38,542 nt of DNA from DATBIO01 sp036556965 (GCA_036556965.1 DATBIO010000126.1:1-38542), one strand, 5' to 3'; shown: positions 23,511 through 31,883, counted from the first letter of the stretch. The notes: generated from the letters alone by a model not told the origin. Translations and numbers: made by a program.

Positions 23511-25082
23511 CTACTTTACGACCGCGCCCGGGCGCGCGCCCGTGGGACGGCCGTCGCGCACGGCGTCCTCCCCCGCCACGAGGACGTCGCGCACGCCCAC
23601 CGGGAACTGGCGCGGGCTCTCGAAGGTGGCCCGGTCGGCCACCGTGGCGGGGTCGAAGACGACGAGGTTGGCGCGCTGCCCCTCGCGCACGAGGCCCATG
23701 TTCTGGAAGCCGAAGGCCTGGGCCGCCTGCGACGTCATCTTGCGCACGGCCTCCTCCAGGGACAGCACCCCCTTCTCGCGGACGTATCGGCCCAGCACGC
23801 GCGGGTAGGTGCCGTAGGCGCGGGGGTGGGGCCGTCCCCCGAGGAGGCCGTCCGTGCACACGTTCACGAAGGGCAGGGTGAGGAAGCGCGTGACCACCTC
23901 CTCCGATTGCGAGAACGACACCATGGCCACGCCCATGGCCTCCCCGAGGAGGAGGTCGAAGGCGGCCTCCACCGCGTCCTGGCCGGGGAAGGCGGCGGCC
24001 AGGCTCTTGCCCGCCAGCTCCGGCCTTCGCCCGCTGGGCACGTCGGCCACGATGATCCCCTCGGGCCCGCTCCACTTCCAGAAGTTGTCCCAGCGCGCGG
24101 GGGCGGGATCCAGCATCTCCGCCTTCAGGCGCGCGCGCTGCTCCGGATCGCGAAGGCGCTCGAGGGTGGCGGCCGTCCCTCCGTCGTGGGCCCAGGGGGG
24201 CAGGACGGCCCCCAGCAGCGTGCTGCCGGCCACGTAGGGGTACTGGTCGGCGGTGAGGCGCAGGCCGCGCGAACGCGCCTCCTCGAAGGCCGCCACCACC
24301 TCCTCCGCGCGCCCCCAGTTCTCGCGCCCGGCCAGCTTGAGGTGTGACACCTGCACCGCGCAGCCCGCCGACTCCGCCACCAGCACCATCTCGGCCAGGG
24401 CGTCGAGCATGAAGTCGCTCTCGCTGCGCATGTGCACGACCAGCGGGCGGTCCGCCTGGGCCAGGACCTCGCCCAGCGCGATCAGCTCCGCGGTGTCCGC
24501 GTAGCAGCACGGCGGGTAGATGAGGCCCGTGCTCATCCCGCAGGCCCCGTCGCCCAGGGCCTGGCGCAGGGCCTTCTGCATCTCCCCCAGCTCCAGCGCC
24601 CCCGGGCGCCGGTCGTCGGGGCCCAGGACGAGCTGGCGCAGCGCCCCGTGGGGGGCCAGGTAGGCCACGTCCTGCGCGGGACGGGCGTCCGACACGCGGC
24701 GGAGGTACTCCCCCACGCTCGACCAGTCCCACGCCACGCCGAAGTCGCCGAGCAGGCCGGCGAGCTTCTGCTTCATGGCCGGCCGCTCGTCCTCCTTCAC
24801 GGGGGCCACCGAGATGCCGTCCTGGCCGAACACCTCCAGGGTGATGCCCTGGAGCAGCTTCATGGGCAGGAGGGGATCGGCCAGCACCGCCACGTCGGAG
24901 TGGCTATGGGTGTCGATGAAGCCCGGCGCCACCACGTGGCCGCCGCAGTCGATCTCCACGTCGCCGCGCAGGCCCTCCCCCACCGCCACGATGGCGCCCG
25001 CGGACACCGCCACGTCCCCGCGGAACCGCTCGCGGCCGCTCCCGTCGACGACGATCCCCCCGCGAAGGACCTTCTCGTGCAT
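23511..25082 (-). CDS. D-aminoacylase-like amidohydrolase
   Basis: 523-residue member of the amidohydrolase superfamily, N-acyl-D-amino-acid deacylase branch. HxH metal ligands are H59/H61 (GFIDTHSHSD). Further sites are LVVHMRSES, VQVSHLKLAG, LTADQYPYVAG and the catalytic Asp in NVCTDGLLGGRPHPRAYG. Classical D-aminoacylases have a metal-binding Cys in a GNCG loop; here that loop reads EVFGQDGIS (84-91), as in a broad uncharacterised subgroup. It should hydrolyse an amide or ring imide bond; N-acyl-D-amino acids, hydantoins or ring-opened purine fragments are all possible. Operon neighbours (nitrilase-type amidase, SsnA, YgfK) favour catabolism of a nitrogen heterocycle. ATG start with a GGGGACGAAGGGG leader. 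Confidence 0.88.
   Translation of the reverse strand: MHEKVLRGGIVVDGSGRERFRGDVAVSAGAIVAVGEGLRGDVEIDCGGHVVAPGFIDTHSHSDVAVLADPLLPMKLLQGITLEVFGQDGISVAPVKEDERPAMKQKLAGLLGDFGVAWDWSSVGEYLRRVSDARPAQDVAYLAPHGALRQLVLGPDDRRPGALELGEMQKALRQALGDGACGMSTGLIYPPCCYADTAELIALGEVLAQADRPLVVHMRSESDFMLDALAEMVLVAESAGCAVQVSHLKLAGRENWGRAEEVVAAFEEARSRGLRLTADQYPYVAGSTLLGAVLPPWAHDGGTAATLERLRDPEQRARLKAEMLDPAPARWDNFWKWSGPEGIIVADVPSGRRPELAGKSLAAAFPGQDAVEAAFDLLLGEAMGVAMVSFSQSEEVVTRFLTLPFVNVCTDGLLGGRPHPRAYGTYPRVLGRYVREKGVLSLEEAVRKMTSQAAQAFGFQNMGLVREGQRANLVVFDPATVADRATFESPRQFPVGVRDVLVAGEDAVRDGRPTGARPGAVVK
23513..23518 (-). promoter_or_regulatory. -10-like TAAAGT inside the end of the D-aminoacylase-like gene
   Basis: Minus-strand TAAAGT ends 8 nt before the GTG at 23505 and overlaps the TAG stop of the upstream gene. 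No Shine-Dalgarno is present. Could drive leaderless expression of the small protein and ygfK. Confidence 0.3.
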
Positions 25083-25118
25083 CCCCGTGCCCCTTCGTCC
25101 CCGTGGCTTCCGTGGTGT

Positions 25119-25997
25119 CTAGAGCACGTCGCGGGCGATGTCGCCGTAGCTCTCCGGCCGGCGATCGCGGTAGAACTGCCAGTGCGCGCGCACCCTCTCG
25201 ATCATCTCGAGGTCGAGGTCGGCCACCACCAGCTCGTCCTTGTCGCGCGAGCCCTGGGCGAGGACCTGGCCGTAGGGGTCGCAGAAGTAGGAGGACCCGT
25301 AGAACTCGCCGAAGTTCCAGGGCGCTTCCCGGCCCACGCGGTTGTTGGTGCCCACGAAGTAGCCGTTGGCGATGGCCATGGCCGTCTGCTCGATCTTCCA
25401 GAGGTTGTCGGAGTGGCCGCTGGTGGTGGCGGAGGGCACGAAGACGATCTCCGCGCCGTGCAGCCCCAGCATCCGGCCCCCCTCCGGGAAGTGCCGGTCG
25501 TAGCAGATGTAGACGCCGATGGTCGCGTAGCGCGTCCGGAAGACGGGATAGCCGAGGTTCCCGGGCTTGAAGTAGAACTTCTCCCAGAAGGCGGGCAGGC
25601 AGTGCGGGATGTGGTTCTTCCGGTACTTGCCGAGGTAGCTGCCGTCGGCGTCGATGACGGCGGCGGTGTTGTAGTAGACGCCGGTGGCCTCCTCCTCGTA
25701 GACCGGCACCACCATCACCATCTCGTGCTTGCGGGCCACGTCCTGCATGAGGCGCACCACGGGGCCGTCGGGGACGCGCTCCGTGAACGCGTACCAGCGC
25801 GTGTCCTGCTCGGCCGCGAAGTAGGGCCCGTAGAACAGCTCCTGCAGGCAGAGGACGCGCACCTGCTGCGCCGCCGCCTGCTCGATCAGCTTCATGTGCT
25901 TGGCCACCATGGCCTCGCGCACCTCGGGCAGGCTGGCCTTGTCGGGGGCGAGGACGTTGCTGGCCTGGATGAGACCGCAGCGGACGATTCGGGGCAT
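25119..25997 (-). CDS. Nitrilase-superfamily amidohydrolase (beta-ureidopropionase/N-carbamoyl amino acid amidase type)
   Basis: 292 residues with the nitrilase catalytic set: E53 (LCLQELFYGPYF), K127 (KYRKNHIP) and C165 (GVYICYDRHFPEG). The blocks FWEKFYFKPGNLGYPVF, ANGYFVGTNNRVG and YGSSYFCDPYGQVL match enzymes that hydrolyse N-carbamoyl compounds (beta-ureidopropionase, N-carbamoyl-D-amino acid amidase, N-carbamoylputrescine amidase). The substrate cannot be fixed, but a carbamoyl amide from pyrimidine, hydantoin or purine ring opening fits the operon. ATG start; a TAGACT element lies 8 nt upstream. Gap to the next gene is 36 bp. Confidence 0.92.
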   Translation of the reverse strand: MPRIVRCGLIQASNVLAPDKASLPEVREAMVAKHMKLIEQAAAQQVRVLCLQELFYGPYFAAEQDTRWYAFTERVPDGPVVRLMQDVARKHEMVMVVPVYEEEATGVYYNTAAVIDADGSYLGKYRKNHIPHCLPAFWEKFYFKPGNLGYPVFRTRYATIGVYICYDRHFPEGGRMLGLHGAEIVFVPSATTSGHSDNLWKIEQTAMAIANGYFVGTNNRVGREAPWNFGEFYGSSYFCDPYGQVLAQGSRDKDELVVADLDLEMIERVRAHWQFYRDRRPESYGDIARDVL

Positions 25998-26004
25998 GGG
26001 CGCG

Positions 26005-26010
26005 AGTCTA
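26005..26010 (-). promoter_or_regulatory. -10-like TAGACT, leaderless arrangement
   Basis: Minus-strand TAGACT followed by CGCGCCC, ending 8 nt before the ATG at 25997, with no Shine-Dalgarno. Similar in wording (TANNNTCGC) to the elements at 12834, 27779 and 28955. Confidence 0.35.
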
Positions 26011-26011
26011 C

Positions 26012-26479
26012 TCAATCCCGCCGGACGGCGGTGAGGGTGGCGCTCGTCTGGAGGGGGACGGAGAAGCCCGTGCAGGAGAGCACCGCGCTGAGCGCGATGT
26101 CCAGCTCGTCGTCGCGCAAGGTGCCGCGCCACGAGCGGTCCCCGCTCACGTAGGTGCAGCCGGAGAAGCCCTGGAAGCCCTGGGTGTCCTCGAAGTCCAG
26201 GACCACGCCGCCGCCCTGGTCCAGGGTGCCGCGCACGGGGCCCGCGCTGGCCGCGCAGGGCGCGCCCCGCTCGAAGCCCCCGCTCACGGTGGCCCCCGAC
26301 TGGCTGGTGATGACCAGCGTCTCGGGGCACTGGCCGGTGGTGGTGCCGGTGGCGGGCTCGGTGAACTCCACGCGCAGGATGCCGACGTAGGTGCCGGTGA
26401 CCTCGGGGAACCCGTCGGCGGTGGTGGGACTGCAGCGCGGGAGGGCGAGCAGGGCGAGGAGCGGGACGGCGCGTCTCAT
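26012..26479 (-). CDS. Small exported protein, possibly a lipoprotein
   Basis: 155 residues. The N-terminus RRAVPLLALLALPRCSPTTA is a secretion signal; Cys16 could be a lipidation site, but Arg at position -1 is not the usual Gly/Ala, so lipoprotein status is doubtful. The mature part is beta-rich, with repeated Gly/Thr strands (VTGTYVGILRVEFTEP, VVLDFEDTQGFQGFSGC) and three further cysteines. No family recognised. Its ATG overlaps the ssnA stop (ATGA) and it ends 14 bp before the nitrilase gene, so it is embedded in the catabolic operon. Role unknown. Confidence 0.72.
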   Translation of the reverse strand: MRRAVPLLALLALPRCSPTTADGFPEVTGTYVGILRVEFTEPATGTTTGQCPETLVITSQSGATVSGGFERGAPCAASAGPVRGTLDQGGGVVLDFEDTQGFQGFSGCTYVSGDRSWRGTLRDDELDIALSAVLSCTGFSVPLQTSATLTAVRRD

Positions 26480-27765
26480 AGGGCCTCCATGCGGCGCCAG
26501 AGGGCGCCCGCCACGCCGCGCGCGCGGGCGTACACGGCGCCCGCGTCCACGGTGCGCAGCCGCCGGTCGCGCACCACCCAGCGGCCCGCCACCAGGACGG
26601 ACCGCACGTGGCTGCGGTCCATGCCGAAGAGCAGGTGTCCCGCCAGGTTGTCCCCGTGCAGGGGCGTGGGGGGCGCGTAGTCGAGGAGCACGAGGTCGGC
26701 GGGGCCGCCGGCGTCGAGCTTGCCGAAGGGGAGCCCGAAGAGGGCGGCGGCCAGGCGGTGGCCTCCGGAGAGCAGGTTCAGGCTGGCCTCGCAGGCGTCG
26801 TGGCGGCCGGCATCGCGCATCTTCAGGAAGGCGGCGCGCGCCTCCGCCAGCATGTCCTCGTCCATGCCGTCGGTGCCGAGGGCGCTGCGCTTCATGGCCT
26901 CCACCGGCGCGTAGCCGACGTGGTTGTTCATGTTGGACCGCGGGTTGTGCGCCGTCCAGGCGCCGCGCGCGTGCGCCTCGTCGAGATCCGCGGGGGCGAG
27001 GTGCACGCAGTGCGCGAGCAGGACGGGGGGCCGGAAGGCGCCGTGACGGGCGAGGCGCTCCACGAGGCCGAGCCCGTAGCGCCGGCGGCAGTCCTCCACG
27101 TCCGCCCGGTCCTCGGCCACGTGGATGTGCAGGCCGGCGCGGGAGGCGTCCGCCGCCGCCACCACCCGGGCCAGGCTGTCCTCCGAGAGGGTGAAGCTGG
27201 CATGGGCTCCCACCATGGCGCGCGTGGTCTCGCCCCGCGCCTCCCCGGCAAAGGCGGTGTTCTCGGCCAGCCCCAGGTCGCGCCCTTCCGCGCCGTTGCG
27301 GTCCGTCACCTCGTAGCAGAGCACGGAGCGCAGCCCCACCTCTTCCAGGGCGCGCCGGAGGGTGTCCAGCGACCCGCGGATGAACGAGGGCGACGAGTGG
27401 TGGTCCACGAGCAGGGTGGTGCCGGAGAGCGCGGCCTCGATCGCCCCCACCAGCCCGGACAGGTACACGGACTCCTCGTCGAGGGCGCGGTCGAGCCGCC
27501 ACCAGACGCGCTCCAGCACCTCCACGAAGCTCCGCGGGGGCACGGCGGGTCCCGGCATGCCGCGGGCCAGCGCGCTGTAGAGGTGCGTGTGCGCGTTCAC
27601 GAGGCCGGGGACGGCCACCGTCCCCGCCGCGTCCACCACCTCCTCGCCGGCCGCGGCGGCCAGCGAGGGGCCGCGCTCCACGATGCGGCCGGCGGCCAGG
27701 CGCAGGTCGGCCGCCTCGACGCGCGGGGGATCGAACGACGCCAGCGTGGCGCCCTTCAGGAGCAT
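26476..27765 (-). CDS. ssnA: SsnA-type aminohydrolase
   Basis: 429-residue amidohydrolase of the SsnA/guanine deaminase-like branch. Metal ligands are H59/H61 (GLVNAHTHLYSALARGM), His in LHIHVAED, LLAHCVHL, and Asp in LGTDGMDEDML; the GMDEDM continuation is characteristic of SsnA. VLVAGRWVVRDRRL is the usual C-terminal beta-sandwich return. SsnA has been tied to purine/uric acid catabolism with YgfK in E. coli; its exact reaction is not settled. The ATG at 27765 is chosen because the protein then begins MLLKGATLASFD, as amidohydrolases do; a longer frame from 27831 starts outside the -10-like element. First gene of a six-gene minus-strand operon. Confidence 0.9.
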   Translation of the reverse strand: MLLKGATLASFDPPRVEAADLRLAAGRIVERGPSLAAAAGEEVVDAAGTVAVPGLVNAHTHLYSALARGMPGPAVPPRSFVEVLERVWWRLDRALDEESVYLSGLVGAIEAALSGTTLLVDHHSSPSFIRGSLDTLRRALEEVGLRSVLCYEVTDRNGAEGRDLGLAENTAFAGEARGETTRAMVGAHASFTLSEDSLARVVAAADASRAGLHIHVAEDRADVEDCRRRYGLGLVERLARHGAFRPPVLLAHCVHLAPADLDEAHARGAWTAHNPRSNMNNHVGYAPVEAMKRSALGTDGMDEDMLAEARAAFLKMRDAGRHDACEASLNLLSGGHRLAAALFGLPFGKLDAGGPADLVLLDYAPPTPLHGDNLAGHLLFGMDRSHVRSVLVAGRWVVRDRRLRTVDAGAVYARARGVAGALWRRMEAL

Positions 27766-27772
27766 GGAGCCG

Positions 27773-27784
27773 CCTGCGATTGTA
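27773..27784 (-). promoter_or_regulatory. -10-like TACAAT before ssnA
   Basis: Minus strand reads TACAATCGCAGG, with TACAAT ending 14 nt before the ssnA ATG. The same 12-mer precedes the FMN reductase gene at 12834. No -35 consensus. Confidence 0.5.
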
Positions 27785-27821
27785 AGCTGCACGGGCCGGC
27801 GGGGGCCGGAGACGGGGAGCG

Positions 27822-28871
27822 ATGACGGCATTCGAGCGCATGCACGAGCTGGGACACGAGGAGGTGGTCCTGTTCCAGGACCGCGCCTCGGGGCTGCGCG
27901 CGGTGGCCGCCGTCCACGACACCACGCTGGGACCCGCCGTGGGCGGCACGCGCATGCGCCTCTACCCCCGCTTCGACGACGCGGTGGTGGACGCGCTCCG
28001 CCTCTCCCGCGCCATGACCGCGAAGTCGGCGCTGGCGGAGATGCCCTACGGAGGCGGCAAGGCCGTCATCTTCGGCGACCCGCGGAGGGACAAGACCGAG
28101 GCCCTGCTGGAGGCCTACGCGCGCGCCCTCGACCGCATGGGCGGCCGCTTCCGCACGGGCGCCGACATGGGCATCGACGGCCGCGACGTGGCCTTCATGG
28201 CCCGCTTCTCTCCGCACGTGAGCCACACCGCGGAGACGGCGGCGGTGGACACGGCGGACCTGGCCGCGCTCGGCGTGGCCGAGGCCATCCGGGGGACGGC
28301 GGAGGTGCTCGGCCTCCCCCTGCGCGGCCTGCGCGTGGCCGTGCAGGGCCTGGGCAACGTGGGCGGCCGCCTGGCCCGCCGCCTGGCCGCGGAGGGCGCG
28401 GCCCTCACCGTGGCCGACGTGGACGCGGAGCGCGCGGCGCGCGCGGGCCGCGAGCTCGGCGCCCGCGTGGTGGAGCCGGCCCTCGTCTACGACGCGGAGG
28501 CCGACGTCTTCTCCCCCAACGCGGGCACCGGCATCCTCGACGACGACACGGTGGCCCGGCTGCGCTGCCGCGCCGTGGTGGGCGGGGCCAACGAGCAGCT
28601 GGCCGAGCCCCGCCACGGCGACGCGCTGTTCGCGCGGGGCATCCTCTACGCCCCCGACTACGTGGCCAACGCCGGGGGCCTGCTCAGCCTCCTCTTCGAG
28701 ACGGGCCAGACGGACGAGGCCGGGGTCACGGAGGCCGTGCGCCGCATCGGGCCCCGGGTCCGGGGGCTGCTGGAGCGGGCCCGGGGGGAGGGCCTGGCCC
28801 CCCACCGCCTGGCCGACCGGCTGGTGGAGGAGCGCCTGGACGCGGCCCGGGCCTCCCGCCGGGGGGCGTGA
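27822..28871 (+). CDS. Leucine/phenylalanine dehydrogenase-type amino acid dehydrogenase
   Basis: 349 residues, Glu/Leu/Phe/Val dehydrogenase family: NAD-linked reversible oxidative deamination of an amino acid to the 2-oxo acid and ammonia. Active-site Lys residues are K68 (AMTAKSALAEMPYGGGK) and K80 (GGGKAVI). The family Gly loop GPAVGGTRM and the acid FRTGADMGIDG are intact. The Rossmann motif is VAVQGLGNVGGRLARR, and SPNAGTGILDD/VANAGGLLS close the nucleotide site. Length fits leucine dehydrogenase (about 350), not the longer glutamate dehydrogenases. Divergent from ssnA across 56 bp, so the pair may share control. It would return ammonia/amino groups generated by the catabolic enzymes next door; that link is inference. 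Confidence 0.93.
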   Translation: MTAFERMHELGHEEVVLFQDRASGLRAVAAVHDTTLGPAVGGTRMRLYPRFDDAVVDALRLSRAMTAKSALAEMPYGGGKAVIFGDPRRDKTEALLEAYARALDRMGGRFRTGADMGIDGRDVAFMARFSPHVSHTAETAAVDTADLAALGVAEAIRGTAEVLGLPLRGLRVAVQGLGNVGGRLARRLAAEGAALTVADVDAERAARAGRELGARVVEPALVYDAEADVFSPNAGTGILDDDTVARLRCRAVVGGANEQLAEPRHGDALFARGILYAPDYVANAGGLLSLLFETGQTDEAGVTEAVRRIGPRVRGLLERARGEGLAPHRLADRLVEERLDAARASRRGA

Positions 28872-28954
28872 GGCGGCTCACCACCCTCCCCTGCCCCCTG
28901 CCGTATTGACTCCGAGCCCGCCCGAAGGGGCTGGCGCCGGCGGCCGCGGACCCG

Positions 28955-28960
28955 TAAAAT
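28955..28960 (+). promoter_or_regulatory. -10-like TAAAAT before the five-gene cassette
   Basis: TAAAAT followed by CGCGGG stands out in a GC-only surrounding and ends 86 nt before the ATG at 29046. It implies an untranslated leader of about 78 nt, which contains the stem-loop at 29007-29034. No -35 consensus at 16-18 bp. Confidence 0.5.
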
Positions 28961-29006
28961 CGCGGGTCGCCACCACAGCTTCACCGATAGCGAGAGGGTG
29001 TAACCA

Positions 29007-29034
29007 TCCGCCCGGCCCGGGAGGGCCGAGCGGA
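29007..29034 (+). promoter_or_regulatory. Leader stem-loop directly before the first cassette ribosome binding site
   Basis: TCCGC (29007-29011) pairs with GCGGA (29030-29034) and CGGCCC (29013-29018) with GGGCCG (29023-29028). The loop is GGGA, with one C/A mismatch at 29012/29029. That is 11 Watson-Crick pairs, nearly all GC. GAGGGA (29036-29041) and the ATG (29046) follow immediately. It could protect the mRNA 5' end, control translation or bind a regulator. Confidence 0.6.
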
Positions 29035-29045
29035 CGAGGGACTCT

Positions 29046-29942
29046 ATGGCCGACCCGCTGCTCAACCAACTGATCGAGGAAGCCGCCGAGAAGTGCACCC
29101 AGCTCTTCAAGCTGATGGTGGAGGCGGAGGGCCACATCGACACCATCGAGGAGAACGTGCGCACCGTCGGGGAGAAGGTCGAGACCGAGGTCGACCAGGT
29201 CAAGGCCGCCTTCAAGAGGGCGGTGGCCGCCCTCGGGAAGGCGGAGACCACGATCGAGCAGGCGGGCGACAAGGCGAAGGGCGAGCTGGACGACGTGGTG
29301 GCCAAGGCGGGGACGGTGGCCAAGGAAATCACGGATCTGGCCGCGCAGGTGGACAAGGCCGAAGGCGCGCTGGAACAGGCGAAGACGACCCTGACCACGC
29401 GGATCGAGACGGGCGTGCAGGGCCTGGAGACGGACATCGGCGAGTACGGCACCGCGGCCAAGAAGGCGGGCGACGACCTGGCCGAGGACGCCAAGAACCT
29501 CTCCGAGGCGCTGAAGACGTTCAGCTCCACCGTGGACGCGCCCCGGACGGAGCTGGCGGAACAGCACGAGGCCTGGAGCGACGCCCTGGACGGGCTGATC
29601 GACGCCGCCACCGCGCAGTTCGACGCCGTGGGCAAGGCCCTGGGCGAAGGGGCGGACGCGCAAGCCGCGGGCATGCTGTCCATGACCAACGCCATCATCG
29701 TCGCCCACACCGAGGTCATGGAGAAGATCGACGAGAAGTTCGCCACGGAGGCGGAGACGTCGCTGAACACCTCCATGGGCGCGCTGCTCCAGACGCTCGT
29801 CTCCCTGGTCGAGATCACGGGGACGCGGCAGGAGCAGGTGCGCGACCACGGCGGCACCATCCTGGACGGCCTGGCCAAGCTGCCCGAACAGATCGGCGAG
29901 CTCGAAGAGACGCTGCGCCATACCGACCGGCTCAAGGAGTAA
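29046..29942 (+). CDS. Cassette protein 1: acidic helical protein of unknown family
   Basis: 298 residues with no signal peptide or membrane segment. It is rich in Ala, Glu, Lys, Asp and Thr with few Gly/Pro and with regular hydrophobic spacing (IDTIEENVRTVGEKVETEVD, LDDVVAKAGTVAKEITDLAA). This predicts long amphipathic helices and coiled coil along almost the whole chain. Its N-terminus (EEAAEKCTQLF, then IDTIEENV) resembles that of cassette protein 4 (AAELVKKCTAF, then LDSLEAKL), so the two may be paralogues. The most hydrophobic part is around residues 210-225 (AGMLSMTNAIIVAHTEVMEK), too polar for a membrane helix. First of five co-directional genes; SD GAGGGA 4 nt upstream. I recognise no family and assign no function. 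Confidence 0.85.
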   Translation: MADPLLNQLIEEAAEKCTQLFKLMVEAEGHIDTIEENVRTVGEKVETEVDQVKAAFKRAVAALGKAETTIEQAGDKAKGELDDVVAKAGTVAKEITDLAAQVDKAEGALEQAKTTLTTRIETGVQGLETDIGEYGTAAKKAGDDLAEDAKNLSEALKTFSSTVDAPRTELAEQHEAWSDALDGLIDAATAQFDAVGKALGEGADAQAAGMLSMTNAIIVAHTEVMEKIDEKFATEAETSLNTSMGALLQTLVSLVEITGTRQEQVRDHGGTILDGLAKLPEQIGELEETLRHTDRLKE

Positions 29943-29954
29943 GCGGAGAACGCC

Positions 29955-30929
29955 ATGGCAGAAGGTCAGTTGGACCCCAACGTCCTCAAGATGCAGGAAT
30001 TCAACGAGGTCGTGCTGAAGGCCGCGATCGACAAGGTCACGCAGGCCATGCCCGAGCTCGAGAAGCTGGGCGACAAGGCCGACGAGCTCGACGACACCCT
30101 GGGCGCCAAGTCGGACGCGCTGGAGTCCGGGCTGGGCGACCTCGTCACCGAGCTGCAGAAGGGGGTCACGGAGGCCACGGGGGAGATGACGGGGCTGGAG
30201 ACGGCGGCCCGCGAGGGCTCCGACGACCTGCTGCCCGACATGGCGGAGAAGACGGACGGCGCCGGTACCTCGTTCGAGGAGGCGGCATCACGCGCCGCCT
30301 CAGAGGTGGAGGAGGCCGTCACCGCCCTGGAGAGCAACGGTCTCAAGGTGGCGGGGAAGGCCGTGGACGCGGCCGCGGAGGGCATGAAGGAAGCCGCGGA
30401 AGCGGCGGGCGGCGCCATGGAGAAGGCGACCACCGGCCTCAAGCCGCTCGGCGACGAGCTGGCGGCGAGCCTGGGCAGCGCCAAGGCGGCCGCGGCGGAG
30501 GCCACCACCGAGCTGGGAGGGCACAAGTCCACCCTGGAGTCTTCCTGCGGGACCCTGACCCAGAACATCACCTCGGCCTGCGCGACCTCGGCCGAGGGCT
30601 ACTCGGAGATCGCGGACGAGCTGGGGACGGCCTACCAGAACGCGCTGCAGACGGCGGAGAGCGAGGGCCAGACCTTCATCGACTCCGTGAAGAGCCTGCT
30701 GGACACCGCGGAGACGGAGCTGAGCACCAAAGGCGTGGACTGGCTGACGCAGTACGTGGGTGAGGTCGTGTCCGAGACCCTCAAGCCGCACGCGGAAGAG
30801 CTGACGGCATGGAAGCCGGCCGTCGAGGGAGCGGAGACGGCGGCCGCGGACATGGACGATCTGGTCAACGACGTGGTGGAGGCGAAGAAGATCGCCGAGC
30901 GGATCATGCAGGACATCCGCAACGCCTAG
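29955..30929 (+). CDS. Cassette protein 2: acidic helical protein of unknown family
   Basis: 324 residues, no signal peptide. It starts MAEGQLDPNVLKMQEFNEVV and is then Ala/Glu/Gly/Thr/Ser-rich with heptad-like hydrophobics (LEKLGDKADELDDTLGAKSD, AAEATTELGGHKSTLESSC). Two cysteines lie close together (SSCGTLTQNITSACATS, near residue 200), the only notable sequence-specific feature. The C-terminus is strongly helical (VVEAKKIAERIMQDIRNA). Begins 12 bp after protein 1, with GGAGAA as Shine-Dalgarno 4 nt upstream; clearly the same transcript. Composition like LEA or coiled-coil structural proteins, but without an 11-residue repeat that I can trace. No function assigned. Confidence 0.85.
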   Translation: MAEGQLDPNVLKMQEFNEVVLKAAIDKVTQAMPELEKLGDKADELDDTLGAKSDALESGLGDLVTELQKGVTEATGEMTGLETAAREGSDDLLPDMAEKTDGAGTSFEEAASRAASEVEEAVTALESNGLKVAGKAVDAAAEGMKEAAEAAGGAMEKATTGLKPLGDELAASLGSAKAAAAEATTELGGHKSTLESSCGTLTQNITSACATSAEGYSEIADELGTAYQNALQTAESEGQTFIDSVKSLLDTAETELSTKGVDWLTQYVGEVVSETLKPHAEELTAWKPAVEGAETAAADMDDLVNDVVEAKKIAERIMQDIRNA

Positions 30930-30938
30930 GGGGACGAC

Positions 30939-31853
30939 ATGAGCATCCACGAAGACCTCGACTTCCTCACCATCTGCGTCCCCGCCGTGCCCAAGCAGGT
31001 GGCGACGGTGATGGAGAAGACCGCCGCCTACCTGGACCACGTGGGCGGGCTGGTGGATTGGATGGAGCGCAAGCAGGCCATGGCGGAGACGCTGCTCGAG
31101 GGCGTGCAGGAGGTGCTCGACGCCCTCGAGGCCTCCGGCAAGGACCAGAAGACCACCCTGGAGACGGCGCTGACCGCCACCCAGACCGCGGTGACGGGCA
31201 TGCTCCTCGCGCTGGGCCGGGGCCAGCAGGCGCTCCAGGACGAGGCCGAGCAGGCGGTGAACGCGCTCACCGCCCTCACCGGCAGCGTGGCCACCCTCGG
31301 CGCCCAGGTGGAGTTCGCCCAGGGCCCCGCGGACCAGCAGATCGCCGCCCTGGGCAAGACGGTGGCGACCGACTACGGCGAGCTGGAGCAGGCCGTGTCC
31401 CCCGCGGGCGACGCCGCCGAGCGGCTCGTCTCCGAGACCAAGGAGGCCAACGCCGAGGCCGGGAAGGCCATGGCCGAGTTCACGGCCAAGGTGGACCTCA
31501 TCGAGGACCACGTGCCCCAGCACCTGCGCGACATCCGGACCGCCCTGGACGGCTTCGCGGACAAGCTGGAAGGCAAGGTCCAGGACGCGATGCAGGAGCT
31601 GACCAAGCGCAACGCCGACGTGTACACGGCGGCGCACGAAGGCACGGAGCCCACGCGGGAGGCGGCCGCGAAGATCCTCGACGACATGGTCAAGCCCGTG
31701 AACGACCTGGAGCACGCCATCCTCCCCGCGGTGGGGACCATGCCCTCCGACCGCGAGTCGGCCGTCGTCCCCGGGGCTCAGCAGGTCACACGCGCGCGTA
31801 CGCCCCTCCCCGACATGGTGGAGTCGGCCCGCCTGGCCGAGCAGCAGGCGTAG
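30939..31853 (+). CDS. Cassette protein 3: helical protein of unknown family
   Basis: 304 residues, no signal peptide. The N-terminus (MSIHEDLDFLTICVPAVPKQ) differs from the others. After it come helices with slightly more Leu and Val than in proteins 1 and 2 (VTGMLLALGRGQQALQDEAE, ALTALTGSVATLGAQVEFAQ). A Pro-containing break falls around KVDLIEDHVPQHLRDIRTAL, and the final ~45 residues are Pro/Arg-containing and probably unstructured (PAVGTMPSDRESAVVPGAQQ). Gap to protein 2 is 9 bp, with an AGGGGGAC ribosome binding site. The disordered tail and the Trp in GLVDWMERKQ are unique within the set. No function assigned. Confidence 0.85.
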   Translation: MSIHEDLDFLTICVPAVPKQVATVMEKTAAYLDHVGGLVDWMERKQAMAETLLEGVQEVLDALEASGKDQKTTLETALTATQTAVTGMLLALGRGQQALQDEAEQAVNALTALTGSVATLGAQVEFAQGPADQQIAALGKTVATDYGELEQAVSPAGDAAERLVSETKEANAEAGKAMAEFTAKVDLIEDHVPQHLRDIRTALDGFADKLEGKVQDAMQELTKRNADVYTAAHEGTEPTREAAAKILDDMVKPVNDLEHAILPAVGTMPSDRESAVVPGAQQVTRARTPLPDMVESARLAEQQA

Positions 31854-31883
31854 GTCGGGAACCGAAGGTAACGGAGAGACACG

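Noticed and set aside
28906..28960. TTGACT at 28906 as -35 partner of TAAAAT at 28955
   Set aside because: The spacing is 43 bp, far beyond the 16-18 bp a sigma-70 promoter allows.
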